Virus record (IMG/VR): IMGVR_UViG_3300031851_002880
Location: 23,459 to 87,458 of that record
Source: a virus
Strand: one strand, 5' to 3'
Length of the DNA: 64,000 nucleotides
In this document: positions 1 to 8,544 of the stretch, piece by piece
How positions within the stretch are numbered: the stretch's first letter is position 1
How the letters are laid out: each line of letters opens with the position of its first letter
Notes under the pieces: model-generated
Database searches by the model: none
What the model was told of the DNA's origin: nothing
The model's input: the letters and a program-made list of their open reading frames with translations, nothing else
Translations under genes and position numbers: made by a program

Positions 1-1071
1 ATAAAAATATGCAATGTTACCTAACAAATTAAAACCATACCAACTTAGGAATAAACAAAACACTGTAACAAAAGGTACAATGTAAATTATGTTTTTAAGT
101 TTGTCTACTGTGTTATCCACACTAAACTGAAACCCGTTTTCCAACATCAAATAGTAAATTAATACTTCACTACCTGTAATCGGTATAGCCAAGATAAGCA
201 AAGGAAGCAATGAACTTAATGCGCCACTATTGTTCGCTGCCTCTGCGGCCGCTATGCTTTTCAGTATAGGCATACGAAAGAATCGTTTAACTATATTGGC
301 ACTAGCATAACTGCCAAGGATATTTGTTACACCAGGAATAAGACCGCACCAAAAACCTATAAAACTTCCTATAAGCGTTGGAATTGCTGTTCCTTTTCCT
401 ACTGCATACTTACTTATACGTTTAGGGGTGTCTACATTTAAATTATGAACCTTTGCAAGTTCAGGTACAATGTATAGACCAATCATTATACTTGCAAACG
501 GAATACCTAATGCAAGATAACTATTACCAAACGTAAGAAAACTATCGAATGTTATCGAATCTATTCCTACTTTAGCAAGAACACCACCTAGTAAGAATAG
601 TAGTAGAGTTGCTATTTTGTTTTGCTTTGTTAAAAACGTAATCATTAATATAGCAACTGCAATTATAATTGTTTGTATAATACTGTTATAGAACTTAAAT
701 AGATCTAAGACACGTGGTAATGCTAATATAAACACGGTTACAGCAAACATAACACCTACTGTACTGCTGATTGCGTTACTACTAACTGCTACACTGCCAA
801 AGCCTTTTCTAAATAGTCTATGCCCGTGTTTTGCTGTGCTTATAGCAGTAGCATCTCCCGGAATACCGTATAAGATTGCTGTAACGCTGTTTGTGTAGTT
901 CGATGTAATAAGGACGCTTACGTAGTACATCATTATGTTAACCGGTGCTGTTGACGCTAATAGAGGGTATAGCAACGCTGTTGCAATGAAAGGTCCTGCG
1001 CCTGGAATAATACCAAACACTGTTCCACTAACAATACCTATTACTGCCCACAATATTAGTTCTTCAATCAT
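1..1071 (-). CDS. TctA-type tripartite tricarboxylate transporter membrane subunit (partial)
   Basis: The 357 visible residues start at ATG 1071 and run off the left edge, so the C-terminus is missing; family members are usually about 500 residues. The protein is strongly hydrophobic and shows both halves of the TctA internal duplication. The first half has GIVSGTVFGIIPGAGP (about 12-27) followed by SVTAILYGIPGDATAIS. The second has GFWCGLIPGVTNILGS and then AAAEAANNSGALSSLLPLL, matching the family signatures around PGxGP and PEAANN. TctA is the large inner-membrane subunit that, with TctB and a periplasmic TctC receptor, imports carboxylates. No TctB or TctC is visible here. The start overlaps the end of the upstream radical SAM gene by 8 bases, so it belongs to the same transcript. 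Such a gene in a phage would be an auxiliary metabolic gene acting in the host membrane. The family assignment is firm; the substrate is unknown. Confidence 0.85.
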   Translation of the reverse strand, partial: MIEELILWAVIGIVSGTVFGIIPGAGPFIATALLYPLLASTAPVNIMMYYVSVLITSNYTNSVTAILYGIPGDATAISTAKHGHRLFRKGFGSVAVSSNAISSTVGVMFAVTVFILALPRVLDLFKFYNSIIQTIIIAVAILMITFLTKQNKIATLLLFLLGGVLAKVGIDSITFDSFLTFGNSYLALGIPFASIMIGLYIVPELAKVHNLNVDTPKRISKYAVGKGTAIPTLIGSFIGFWCGLIPGVTNILGSYASANIVKRFFRMPILKSIAAAEAANNSGALSSLLPLLILAIPITGSEVLIYYLMLENGFQFSVDNTVDKLKNIIYIVPFVTVFCLFLSWYGFNLLGNIAYFY

Positions 1072-2008
1072 ATTTTTCTACACTTCTATTAAGTTGAGTG
1101 TTAGGAGTAATCATATCTTTATCGTTATTTTTTATTTTTTTGCAATACTGTTTGCACACACTTGGACAAGTATTATAGTCTGTCAAGTAATTATTAAATG
1201 AATTAAAATAGTTTTCAAAGTTAATTATACTATTATCTTTAATATTAATCGGTGACCAAAATCCTTCTTCTTTATTATTATCTGCCCACCAACAGCAAGG
1301 ATAGTAATTGCCAAAAGCATCTATGTAATGCATATCTCCAGTCTTGCAGAAAGGACTAAGTGCTTCTTCATACTCTACTTTGGTGTTTGTAAACCATTCA
1401 GGATTGTCATACGATTTTATAATAGTTAACTTAGGATCTAAGAACCTTGTACGTTGTATCCTAAATTTATCAATACCAATTTTTTTTGCTAGATTTTTTG
1501 CTTCTTCTACTTGATGATAATTGTGTTCGAACACAATATACTTCCATTCTATTTTACACTTGCGTTTCTTTTTTGCAATCAGCTTAAACAGTTCTTGGAT
1601 CTTATTCCAATTACTATTAACCCGGTATAAATGGTTAGTGTCTTGTAGGCCATCAATACTTAATGTAATCTGAGAATTACTAGGCCATGTATCTAATACA
1701 CGCTCCCAAAATGGCAAACTTTGCATACCGTTAGTAGTTACATTTATATTCTGGGCGGCAAAAAAATGTTCACTAATATCATGAAACTGTGGATGATAAA
1801 CTGGATCGCCTAAGTTACCCTGAAAGAAAATATACTTAATTTCAGGAATTGTTTTTTTAGGAAAGAAGTCCTTTAAATGATCAATGTCGATGTCTAGCTT
1901 AGGATCTTTTACCATTGTATTGTAATGAATTGTCCGTAGACACGCCGGGCATGCCAATGGACAGCGCCGAGTTAATTCTAAATGCCATCCTACGTTATAA
2001 TTAACCAT
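1064..2008 (-). CDS. Radical SAM protein, HNxHQ paralogue family (copy 1)
   Basis: This 314-residue protein has the radical SAM cluster motif CPLACPAC at C16, C20 and C23. It is one of five paralogues in the window sharing the same landmarks: a GNLGDPVYHPQF segment, TNHLYR, and FEHNYHQVEEA. The C-terminal part carries further cysteines, including PCCWW and a final CPSVCKQYC, likely a SPASM or twitch-like auxiliary cluster site. Radical SAM enzymes reductively cleave S-adenosylmethionine to start radical chemistry; auxiliary clusters of this type usually go with peptide or small-molecule modification. The actual substrate cannot be read from the sequence. The ATG at 2008 overlaps the upstream oxygenase-like gene by 8 bases. 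Confidence 0.88.
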   Translation of the reverse strand: MVNYNVGWHLELTRRCPLACPACLRTIHYNTMVKDPKLDIDIDHLKDFFPKKTIPEIKYIFFQGNLGDPVYHPQFHDISEHFFAAQNINVTTNGMQSLPFWERVLDTWPSNSQITLSIDGLQDTNHLYRVNSNWNKIQELFKLIAKKKRKCKIEWKYIVFEHNYHQVEEAKNLAKKIGIDKFRIQRTRFLDPKLTIIKSYDNPEWFTNTKVEYEEALSPFCKTGDMHYIDAFGNYYPCCWWADNNKEEGFWSPINIKDNSIINFENYFNSFNNYLTDYNTCPSVCKQYCKKIKNNDKDMITPNTQLNRSVEKYD

Positions 2009-2663
2009 TAATAAGTTTTCTGTACTTGTCTGTTTGCTTTCCAGTAATCTTTAATATATTACGGGGCCATGGACCTGTGTTTGCTGTACTATGTGGAATG
2101 TTTGCCCAGTCAAACCAAATGATGTCCCCTGCTCTCCAAGGCGGTACGTAAGTATTGCCAAACTGTATAATGTGTCCTGGTGCCCAATCTTCTAGCATTA
2201 CAAACACTCTGCCCCATTCATCGTCTGTGGCTCTACTACTAGTTTGGTCTGTGCGTTCTTTACGCAATCCAGTAAGACTGTCAATGTGTAAGTGTAGCAT
2301 CATCCCTGTATGTTGCGTTTGTACATTAGTTTGTGCATTAGCAAGACCGATTTCTTCTGCAATGCTATGTAGTATAGGAGTTTCTTGTGTAGTTATCCAC
2401 TGTCTGTATACAACATAGTCTAAAGGAATGCCCCAGTCTTTACATAATAGTTCTTCATAATCGTAATTAAAACTATCGCCTTCAGGTGCTACCGGTGATG
2501 GCCAATAAAAGTCATATTGATTTGCATTTGCAATAGGTATTTCATCTTTCCAAGAAGGATACATGTTGGCTATTGTCTTAAAGCTCTTACCATGATCACT
2601 TTCACGAAATGGATTAAAGTCGTAGTTACTTTGCTCTACTGTTACTTCCCATCTGTTTTTCAT
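2001..2663 (-). CDS. Putative 2-oxoglutarate/Fe(II)-type oxygenase
   Basis: This 220-residue protein has the pattern of a double-stranded beta-helix iron oxygenase: LHLHID with H126 and D128 as an HxD pair, then AGDIIWFDWANIPHS with a distal H191, and R201 about ten residues later as a possible 2-oxoglutarate ligand. The spacing fits the 2OG-Fe(II) superfamily, whose members hydroxylate, desaturate or halogenate substrates. The assignment rests on these residues only; a non-oxygenase cupin remains possible. It starts four bases before the stop of the sulfotransferase-like gene and leads into a radical SAM gene. It is one of five HxD proteins between 2.0 and 8.6 kb. Confidence 0.65.
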   Translation of the reverse strand: MKNRWEVTVEQSNYDFNPFRESDHGKSFKTIANMYPSWKDEIPIANANQYDFYWPSPVAPEGDSFNYDYEELLCKDWGIPLDYVVYRQWITTQETPILHSIAEEIGLANAQTNVQTQHTGMMLHLHIDSLTGLRKERTDQTSSRATDDEWGRVFVMLEDWAPGHIIQFGNTYVPPWRAGDIIWFDWANIPHSTANTGPWPRNILKITGKQTDKYRKLING

Positions 2664-3280
2664 AATGCGTCTCTCAATTCTTTACACCAAGTGTTGACTT
2701 CTTGTATATTTGTTATATTGTAATCCGACTTTTGTTTTATAGGCAGACGTCCGTTGACTTTATAATTTTTTATATCATCGTAATACAAAATTTGTTCTAT
2801 ATTTGTAAAATAATTGTTTTTCATATCATTATATTTTACTATTTCGTCTGCTATTTCATTAAAACACGATTTAGGATAATTAAATTCTACAGTTTCTAGT
2901 TCTTGAGGTTTCCATACTGCCCATTTGTTTGTTTGTTTAGCAACACCCCAGCTAATTACTTGTTCAAATATATTATTTCTTTCAATAAGTGTTACTGGTT
3001 TATCTTTGACATATTTCCAAAATAAATCATCTACTTGAGCACTCATTGTAACCTTAACTATACTATTTTGATTTAACCATTTTAATCTTCGTTGTGTTTC
3101 TTTTTTTATAATATCCGGCGTTAAATTAGCAATACCAAGTTCTACACGCCAATCATAACCTGGTGTAAATGTTTCGCCTTGTTTTTGCACTATAGGCAAC
3201 GGATCATAAGCATATTCATTTAGAAACCAATTATAATAAAATGTTGTACCACTACGACTTGGACCGATTAGAATTTTCAT
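2660..3280 (-). CDS. Sulfotransferase-like P-loop protein
   Basis: This 206-residue protein opens with ILIGPSRSGTTF (residues 3-14), the 5'-phosphosulfate-binding loop typical of PAPS-dependent sulfotransferases. A second landmark is the segment LIERNNIFEQVISWGVAKQ (about 98-116), which matches the family pattern with an Arg and a downstream Ser contacting the 3'-phosphate. It is short for a sulfotransferase (usually 250 or more residues), so it may be a minimal form. It would transfer sulfate from PAPS to a hydroxyl or amine on a sugar, lipid or small molecule. It overlaps the upstream methyltransferase gene by 29 bases. A different P-loop transferase is the main alternative. Confidence 0.7.
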   Translation of the reverse strand: MKILIGPSRSGTTFYYNWFLNEYAYDPLPIVQKQGETFTPGYDWRVELGIANLTPDIIKKETQRRLKWLNQNSIVKVTMSAQVDDLFWKYVKDKPVTLIERNNIFEQVISWGVAKQTNKWAVWKPQELETVEFNYPKSCFNEIADEIVKYNDMKNNYFTNIEQILYYDDIKNYKVNGRLPIKQKSDYNITNIQEVNTWCKELRDAL

Positions 3281-4187
3281 GACTCATCTCCATAAATAAT
3301 CTCCACATAGGAGGTCTATATAAGTTGCAATGATCGTAATCTATTTTGTCAACTGACAACCCGACATGTTTTGCAAGTGTACTTGTTCCGTGTTCTGTAA
3401 TGTTAAAGTACCATGTGTACTTCCATTCTCTATCACAAAAAAAGTATGCTGAATTCTTTTGGGCATCATCTAAATCACCATGTAACCAAGTATGTGCGTG
3501 TATTGCATCAGGTTGGAATAGTTTGTAATAGTTATGATTATGGCTCCACAGTAACAATCCGTCTGGTGCTAAACATTCTTTTAATTTTTTCATGTTACGA
3601 TATTGTTCATCATAAGTATACCAATTCATACTGCCAAAACAAATAACAACGTCCCAAGTTTGTCCTTTAGGATCAAAGTCTGATTGCTTACACATAATGT
3701 CTGCTTCGGTCCTATATGGATCAACGCCAGTAACATTGTTTAAATGTTTTTTGTATTCGTTTACACCACAGCCCATATCAAGTATAGTTAAGTCTGGGCG
3801 TTCTTTTTGCATTGCTTGTAGTCTGTCTACAAGTGCTTGTCCTCGTATGTTCCACTTATTTGCAATAGGCTTGTGTTCAACATCTAATACTTCGCCAACT
3901 ACACCTGTGGTGCTTGTACCGTTTTCACCTACGAAGTAGTTGTGTTGATATTGCTTGTCAATTTCTTTTACAAAGTCGCCCATAGTTTTTCCATACCATT
4001 GATCAATTTGACCAAGATGAATTGGATGATGTGTATCTCTAACTTGCATTGAAAATTCTTGTTCACAAGCATCTATAAATTCTTGTGTAAAAGGTAGTTG
4101 ACTAATAACAGATTCCGGAGCAATGTTCCAACCGAACATTTCTTCAACCTTATTCCATATTAGTTTATTAAGTGGATTATTATACAT
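3252..4187 (-). CDS. Class I SAM-dependent methyltransferase
   Basis: This 311-residue protein has the Rossmann methyltransferase motif I, LTILDMGCGVNEY, at about 133-145, an acidic residue at the end of strand 2 (GVDPY, D156), and a motif IV/post-IV region WDVVICFGSMNWY followed by LAPDGLLLWSHNHNY. The first 130 residues match no domain I know. Methyl acceptor unknown. The resemblance to UbiE/MenG-like small-molecule methyltransferases is only at fold level. It overlaps the next gene (sulfotransferase-like) by 29 bases and starts 8 bases inside the upstream oxygenase-like gene, so the three are probably translated together. Confidence 0.8.
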   Translation of the reverse strand: MYNNPLNKLIWNKVEEMFGWNIAPESVISQLPFTQEFIDACEQEFSMQVRDTHHPIHLGQIDQWYGKTMGDFVKEIDKQYQHNYFVGENGTSTTGVVGEVLDVEHKPIANKWNIRGQALVDRLQAMQKERPDLTILDMGCGVNEYKKHLNNVTGVDPYRTEADIMCKQSDFDPKGQTWDVVICFGSMNWYTYDEQYRNMKKLKECLAPDGLLLWSHNHNYYKLFQPDAIHAHTWLHGDLDDAQKNSAYFFCDREWKYTWYFNITEHGTSTLAKHVGLSVDKIDYDHCNLYRPPMWRLFMEMSHENSNRSKS

Positions 4188-4941
4188 TTTCGTAATAGTA
4201 CCTTTCTATATGATCGATGCCTGCTTTTTTCCTAAATTCTTCTGTAAATATACCTTCGATCTTTAATCCAAAATTCCAATAAGGTAAACTTTCATGACTT
4301 CCGTGCCAATTCTGATGATTAAAGAAACCACTCATAGATTGTGCCTTATGTAGATTTTTTTCATCGTCCATAACGTACATTGTTTGTTCTGGATCCCAAT
4401 TAATCCAGGCAAATTCTTGCCTATGAGGATAGCATTCGTCCACAAGGTCGCAATCTCTGTGATAATTATTAGGTGCATTAGGACGTCTAATCAGTACAGC
4501 AAGTCGACCAATTTTTTCAAACACAGGTCCTTTTAAGGATTCTACCCACGCTTTATAATCATCCCACTCTTTAGGCAAATCTTTACGCCATGTTATGTTA
4601 TCCCAAACTTCGGCAGGTGTTTCTATACTATCATATACTATAGGAGAATTATTTTTTGAATCTGGCAAATAACCTTCATCATCTGTTAACATTAAAACAT
4701 AATAACTACAACGTGCCTTGCTCAATACTTCTATACTCCATGGATTATCGTGATGATATCCATTATTCTTTGCCCAATTTAAATCTTTGACACTGTTACC
4801 GTATTGATCTATTTGTCTTCCGTATACACCCCATCTAACTAAATCATAACTTTCTGCTAAGGCAGGAAGTGGATCTGGCATAGTATCTAAGGGCAGTAAA
4901 TGATCAAAAGATACTACCCATTCATTATTAATTGTTAACAT
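4180..4941 (-). CDS. Putative 2OG/Fe(II)-type oxygenase-like protein
   Basis: A longer reading frame begins at 5055, but the ATG at 4941 is preceded by GGAGG six bases upstream, leaves only a 14-base overlap with the upstream gene, and gives a 253-residue protein; I take it as the start. Residues H161 and D163 (NYHRDC) form an HxD pair, and H213 or H216 in the segment NHQNWHGSHE could be the distal ligand. The region LAVLIRRPNAPNNYHRD resembles the strand leading into the metal site in aspartyl/asparaginyl hydroxylase-like proteins. No clear 2-oxoglutarate-binding arginine is visible after the distal histidine, so function is less certain than for its neighbours. Confidence 0.55.
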   Translation of the reverse strand: MLTINNEWVVSFDHLLPLDTMPDPLPALAESYDLVRWGVYGRQIDQYGNSVKDLNWAKNNGYHHDNPWSIEVLSKARCSYYVLMLTDDEGYLPDSKNNSPIVYDSIETPAEVWDNITWRKDLPKEWDDYKAWVESLKGPVFEKIGRLAVLIRRPNAPNNYHRDCDLVDECYPHRQEFAWINWDPEQTMYVMDDEKNLHKAQSMSGFFNHQNWHGSHESLPYWNFGLKIEGIFTEEFRKKAGIDHIERYYYENV

Positions 4942-6739
4942 GTATTTCCTCCATTTTCCATCTATCATCAAATCTTCCAGCAATGTAGATAGTATTATAA
5001 TAATCTTCTTTATCTGTTTCTCTAGAATCGGAAAATGTCCAATTACCAGGTGCATAATTTTCTACCTGATATTCTATTTTTTGACTTGTTCCTTTCCACA
5101 TTGAGTAATAATCAATATCGATAAGTTCATGATATTGAGGGAAGCGTTCTTTCAAAACATCATGTATATTGTTCTTCAAATAATTAATATGTGATATTGC
5201 ATATTCAGGAAAGAAATAAAGCGGATCACTCATTATATTCCATCCATAATGGGTTTGGTTTTTGATTGCACTAAAATAATGATCTTTGCATTCTTGTTTG
5301 TGTTCATTAAACCAAGTTTTTGTTTGTAGGAATTTGTAACTTTCGTTTATCAAGGTAGATCTTTTTTCAATTCCTAGTGTGTGCAATGTGTTACAAGTAT
5401 TTTGTAAAATGCCATAAAAATATATCGGCTTATAAAAACTTTTTACTAAAAACAAACTTTCAAAAACATCATCTTCAGACATACTGCTTGTTGAAGTACA
5501 AATATTATCTGTAAATTTATCACCGTGATAGTGTTTTGTAAATCCTCGTATATTAGCCCAGTTTATTTCAAATTTTTCATTATATTCATTGCTACTAAAT
5601 TCTGCATTGTTTAACTTACTGAGTTGATTTATTTGAAACTTGTTAAAGGTATGCGGCAAGTCAATTAGTTCTTCCATACCGCCTTTAAAATTAGCGTATG
5701 TATCTCCTGGCATTGGAAAAACTAATTCTGTATACACAGCAATGTCTGATTCATTCATATCCTTGATAATATCACTCATTTCCTGTAATGTAAATGCATT
5801 AGTACGTTTTACATTATCAAGAGTTTGCTGATTTAAACTTTGTAAACTTAAACCAAATATACTATCTAGACCACCGTGTATAAGTTTCTTTGCACAACGT
5901 AGGACTCTATCACCCCTTGCCTTACTCCAGGTAGGCAAAAACTTACCTTTCCAATTATGTTTCTTTTTTAGATCAATTAAAGCATCAACAATTTCTTCAT
6001 CTCTATCGAAGATGCCAAAGTTTGCATCAGCTACATCAATTACTGTCACTCCATTTTTTACAATCCATTCTAATTCATCAAGAACACGGTGCATACCAAA
6101 TTTCTTTACTTTTGCATATGCTGTGCTGCCTATATCACAAAATGTGCAACTGTAAGGACATCCTCTGTTACTCTCAAATACACATCTAACAGTACGTGTT
6201 TCATCACGTTTGTTTTCTACTAAGTTGCCGAAAAACCCATTTAGATATGGACTAGGTACTTCTTCTAAATTAATAGTGTTACGCTTGCGATTGTAAAAAT
6301 CTTTTGTTATAATACCCTCAACTTCTAAAAAATCCTTGGTTTGTAAATTTGTTTTAAGCACATCAACTAATACTTCTTCTCCATAATACGGAATTAGTAT
6401 ATCGACATGATTGTGCTGTTGCATCCATTCTACAGAATACTTAGGTTCAGGACCTCCTACAATAACAAGACATTGAGGATATTTGTTTTTTATTTCTTTT
6501 AAGGCAATATTTGTACGTTCCCAATTCCAAATATAACAGCTACATAATATAACATCAGGATCAACTATTTCATCTATAACAGTTTCTGCATCTTCGTTTT
6601 CCCAAAATGTTTTTACCATTTTATAAGAATTGTTTATAGATTCAAATTGTTGGGCATAACTCCACAGTGTACCAATTGCTTGTGGCAAGGTAGCACTAGG
6701 ATACCAATTAGATAATTGAATTGCGTATACATTATTCAT
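4928..6739 (-). CDS. B12-binding-domain radical SAM protein (copy 1)
   Basis: The frame is open from 6811, but ATG 6739 gives a product starting MNNVYAIQLSNWYPS, similar to its paralogue, with an 8-base overlap onto the upstream gene. The 603 residues comprise an N-terminal cobalamin-binding-like Rossmann domain (about 1-130; DPDVILCSCYIWNW and LVIVGGPEPKYS) and a radical SAM domain with CPYSCTFC at C194, C198 and C201. The C-terminal 250 residues match no domain I know. Class B radical SAM enzymes of this layout often methylate unactivated carbons or rearrange rings using cobalamin, but the N-terminal domain lacks an obvious DxHxxG, so base-off B12 binding is not assured. Paralogue of the gene at 9054-10907. 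Confidence 0.85.
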   Translation of the reverse strand: MNNVYAIQLSNWYPSATLPQAIGTLWSYAQQFESINNSYKMVKTFWENEDAETVIDEIVDPDVILCSCYIWNWERTNIALKEIKNKYPQCLVIVGGPEPKYSVEWMQQHNHVDILIPYYGEEVLVDVLKTNLQTKDFLEVEGIITKDFYNRKRNTINLEEVPSPYLNGFFGNLVENKRDETRTVRCVFESNRGCPYSCTFCDIGSTAYAKVKKFGMHRVLDELEWIVKNGVTVIDVADANFGIFDRDEEIVDALIDLKKKHNWKGKFLPTWSKARGDRVLRCAKKLIHGGLDSIFGLSLQSLNQQTLDNVKRTNAFTLQEMSDIIKDMNESDIAVYTELVFPMPGDTYANFKGGMEELIDLPHTFNKFQINQLSKLNNAEFSSNEYNEKFEINWANIRGFTKHYHGDKFTDNICTSTSSMSEDDVFESLFLVKSFYKPIYFYGILQNTCNTLHTLGIEKRSTLINESYKFLQTKTWFNEHKQECKDHYFSAIKNQTHYGWNIMSDPLYFFPEYAISHINYLKNNIHDVLKERFPQYHELIDIDYYSMWKGTSQKIEYQVENYAPGNWTFSDSRETDKEDYYNTIYIAGRFDDRWKMEEIHVNN

Positions 6740-7268
6740 ACTTAAAGTTCTCTGTGTTTGTCCAAATAGTATTGTTGTCAATTTTTTTAAATAAGTTATC
6801 TGTCCAGTCAAATAAATCCATCATTAATACCCAACGAGGTGCAGTATCTTCACGTTTGCGTGGCACTGCATGTAACATACGTGTGTTGAATATAGTTGGC
6901 TTGTCCATTGTAAATTGTTCTACAGGATGATTAAATTGGTCATAATAATATTGCGGACTATTACTAAAGTCTCCTAGTAACGGAATTCCAAAATTTCCCC
7001 ATTTACGATGATCAATATGATTAACTAATCCACCAGGCTTTACACTACTCAAAAAGAAACTAGGACGTTTAAATTCTGCATTTAATCCTTGATATATTTC
7101 ATCTAATATAGGAAATTGTTCTATACTAATAGAAAGTTCTTGTACATTCCATTCTAACCCATTCTGGTCATAACCGTCTTTCCATTCAGTTGCTTTTGCA
7201 TAATCAATAATATCATTAAAGACAGATGGATCATATTGTAAATTTAATTTTCGGTGATACCAATTCAT
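6732..7268 (-). CDS. Putative 2OG/Fe(II)-type oxygenase (hydroxylase-like)
   Basis: The 178-residue protein contains VNHIDH, with H84 and D86 as the HxD pair, then NTRMLHAVPRKRED with a distal H133 and R145 twelve residues on. This layout fits small aspartyl/asparaginyl hydroxylase-like or phytanoyl hydroxylase-like 2OG oxygenases. The start codon shares one base with the stop of the upstream gene (TAATG), so translation is probably coupled. It is third in a row of three HxD proteins (7903-8544, 7268-7906, 6732-7268), transcribed just before a B12 radical SAM gene. The substrate is unknown. Confidence 0.65.
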   Translation of the reverse strand: MNWYHRKLNLQYDPSVFNDIIDYAKATEWKDGYDQNGLEWNVQELSISIEQFPILDEIYQGLNAEFKRPSFFLSSVKPGGLVNHIDHRKWGNFGIPLLGDFSNSPQYYYDQFNHPVEQFTMDKPTIFNTRMLHAVPRKREDTAPRWVLMMDLFDWTDNLFKKIDNNTIWTNTENFKYE

Positions 7269-7906
7269 TATTTCAACCTATACTGATTAATGATTGTTTC
7301 GAATAACTCTTCGTCAAACTTTAAACACATTACAATCATTATACAATCATCTTTCATACTAAACACACTATGGCGTTTACTAGCATTAAACCAATGTAGA
7401 CTTCCATTCTTTACTTCCATTAACTTATCTTCATACAAAAACTTCATTGTATACTTAGATGAGTTATTAACAAAACCAATTAGTCTAGTATCATCATAAT
7501 TATAATCTAATTTATTAATATCGTAATGTTCAGGAAAATATCCGCCAGCATTTAATTTTAAGAAATGACAACGCCCGAGCCAAGGCTTCCAAGGCTCAAT
7601 TACTTTTTGTAGTGTAGGCATTGTTTCATACACGCTTGTATATGTTTTAATATCTTGGTTTGTAATTTCTACATTATTATCTTTGTTATATTCATACAAA
7701 CTATCTAAGTCTGGAATACCACTAAGTCCACCATCTAAACTAGTAATACTAAGCCCCCAACGATTATTAGGCTTTCTTACGTTGTATGGTTTCCAGTCAT
7801 TATTATATGGCTTTAATTCTTCCATTATTTTGTTTGAATTAAACGACTCCATTTCGAGCCAATCGCCCATTGTGTGCAATCGGTTGTATGCTATATCGTA
7901 CTTCAT
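7268..7906 (-). CDS. Putative aspartyl/asparaginyl hydroxylase-like oxygenase
   Basis: This 212-residue protein has the segment CHFLKLNAGGYFPEHYD, with H127 and D129 as an HxD pair, then RLIGFVNNS and NASKRHSVFS with a distal H179. The glycine-rich approach to the first histidine and the NxxxRHSV ending are typical of the aspartyl/asparaginyl beta-hydroxylase branch of 2OG/Fe(II) enzymes. The N-terminal 100 residues match no domain I know. It overlaps the upstream oxygenase-like gene by four bases and shares one base with the next. Protein or peptide side-chain hydroxylation would be the usual reaction, but the family also contains small-molecule enzymes. Confidence 0.65.
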   Translation of the reverse strand: MKYDIAYNRLHTMGDWLEMESFNSNKIMEELKPYNNDWKPYNVRKPNNRWGLSITSLDGGLSGIPDLDSLYEYNKDNNVEITNQDIKTYTSVYETMPTLQKVIEPWKPWLGRCHFLKLNAGGYFPEHYDINKLDYNYDDTRLIGFVNNSSKYTMKFLYEDKLMEVKNGSLHWFNASKRHSVFSMKDDCIMIVMCLKFDEELFETIINQYRLK

Positions 7907-8544
7907 ATAAACTTTACCAATTTATTCTTGTCATTAACTTCCCAGTTAATAAGTGTTCCATCAGCAATACCTTGTAGGATATCTTCATACGAATGATGTC
8001 GCCAACAGCAACTTAATATTGCCCTATCAGGATCGCTTGTGTTTTGTACTCCATGTACTTTACTGCCTTTAAATAACCAAGGAGCAAATTCATTTGTAGA
8101 ATTGCTGTGTGCATATTCCATATTAAATATATGTGTTTCTCTATCGAAGTCATCATAAAAAGTTTGAGGACTTGTATCACCAAACTCGCCTCTAACTGCA
8201 AAGTTTAAAATTGCAAGTCTATTACGATCCTGATGCGGAGGCACTCCGCCAATTGGTGTTGCTGTATACAACATTGTGTCTGGCATGATAGGCACGTTAA
8301 ATAATTCTGCCAGTTCTTGATGAAACTGTGTCCATACATAGTTCTTACATTCTAGCCGTGGGTTGTTTTCATATGCTTCATGTACTGTCCAACGAACATG
8401 TCCACAATCAAATATGTACCAGTCATCTTGCTCAATACTATTAAGATGTTTTTCGACAAATGTACGATCGTACCATAGAGTTGGTAGTTCTACAGCATAT
8501 TCACTTGTCTTGTCCTGTAGCGTCAACTGTGTCTCTCGCTTCAT
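7903..8544 (-). CDS. Putative 2OG/Fe(II)-type oxygenase
   Basis: Two ATGs in tandem (8547 and 8544) follow an AAGG element; 8544 has the better spacing. The earlier ATG at 8559 lies upstream of this ribosome site and is less likely. The roughly 214-residue product has GGVPPHQDRNR with an HxD pair (about H104 and D106), KVHGVQNT with distal H164, and DRAILSCCWRH with R174 ten residues later, a complete facial triad plus 2-oxoglutarate arginine. It overlaps the upstream redoxin-like gene by about 44 bases, the largest overlap in the cluster. Confidence 0.7.
   Translation of the reverse strand: MKRETQLTLQDKTSEYAVELPTLWYDRTFVEKHLNSIEQDDWYIFDCGHVRWTVHEAYENNPRLECKNYVWTQFHQELAELFNVPIMPDTMLYTATPIGGVPPHQDRNRLAILNFAVRGEFGDTSPQTFYDDFDRETHIFNMEYAHSNSTNEFAPWLFKGSKVHGVQNTSDPDRAILSCCWRHHSYEDILQGIADGTLINWEVNDKNKLVKFI

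Noticed and set aside
935-1201. Plus-strand open frame at 935-1201
   Set aside because: It is the complement of the TctA-type and radical SAM genes and has no protein-like features of its own; other plus-strand frames in the window are likewise shadows.
4942-5055. Upstream extension of the oxygenase-like gene to 5055
   Set aside because: It would overlap the upstream B12 radical SAM gene by 128 bases, while ATG 4941 has a GGAGG site at proper spacing.
6740-6811. Upstream extension of the first B12 radical SAM gene
   Set aside because: The extra 24 residues do not match the paralogue's N-terminus, and ATG 6739 gives a normal eight-base overlap.
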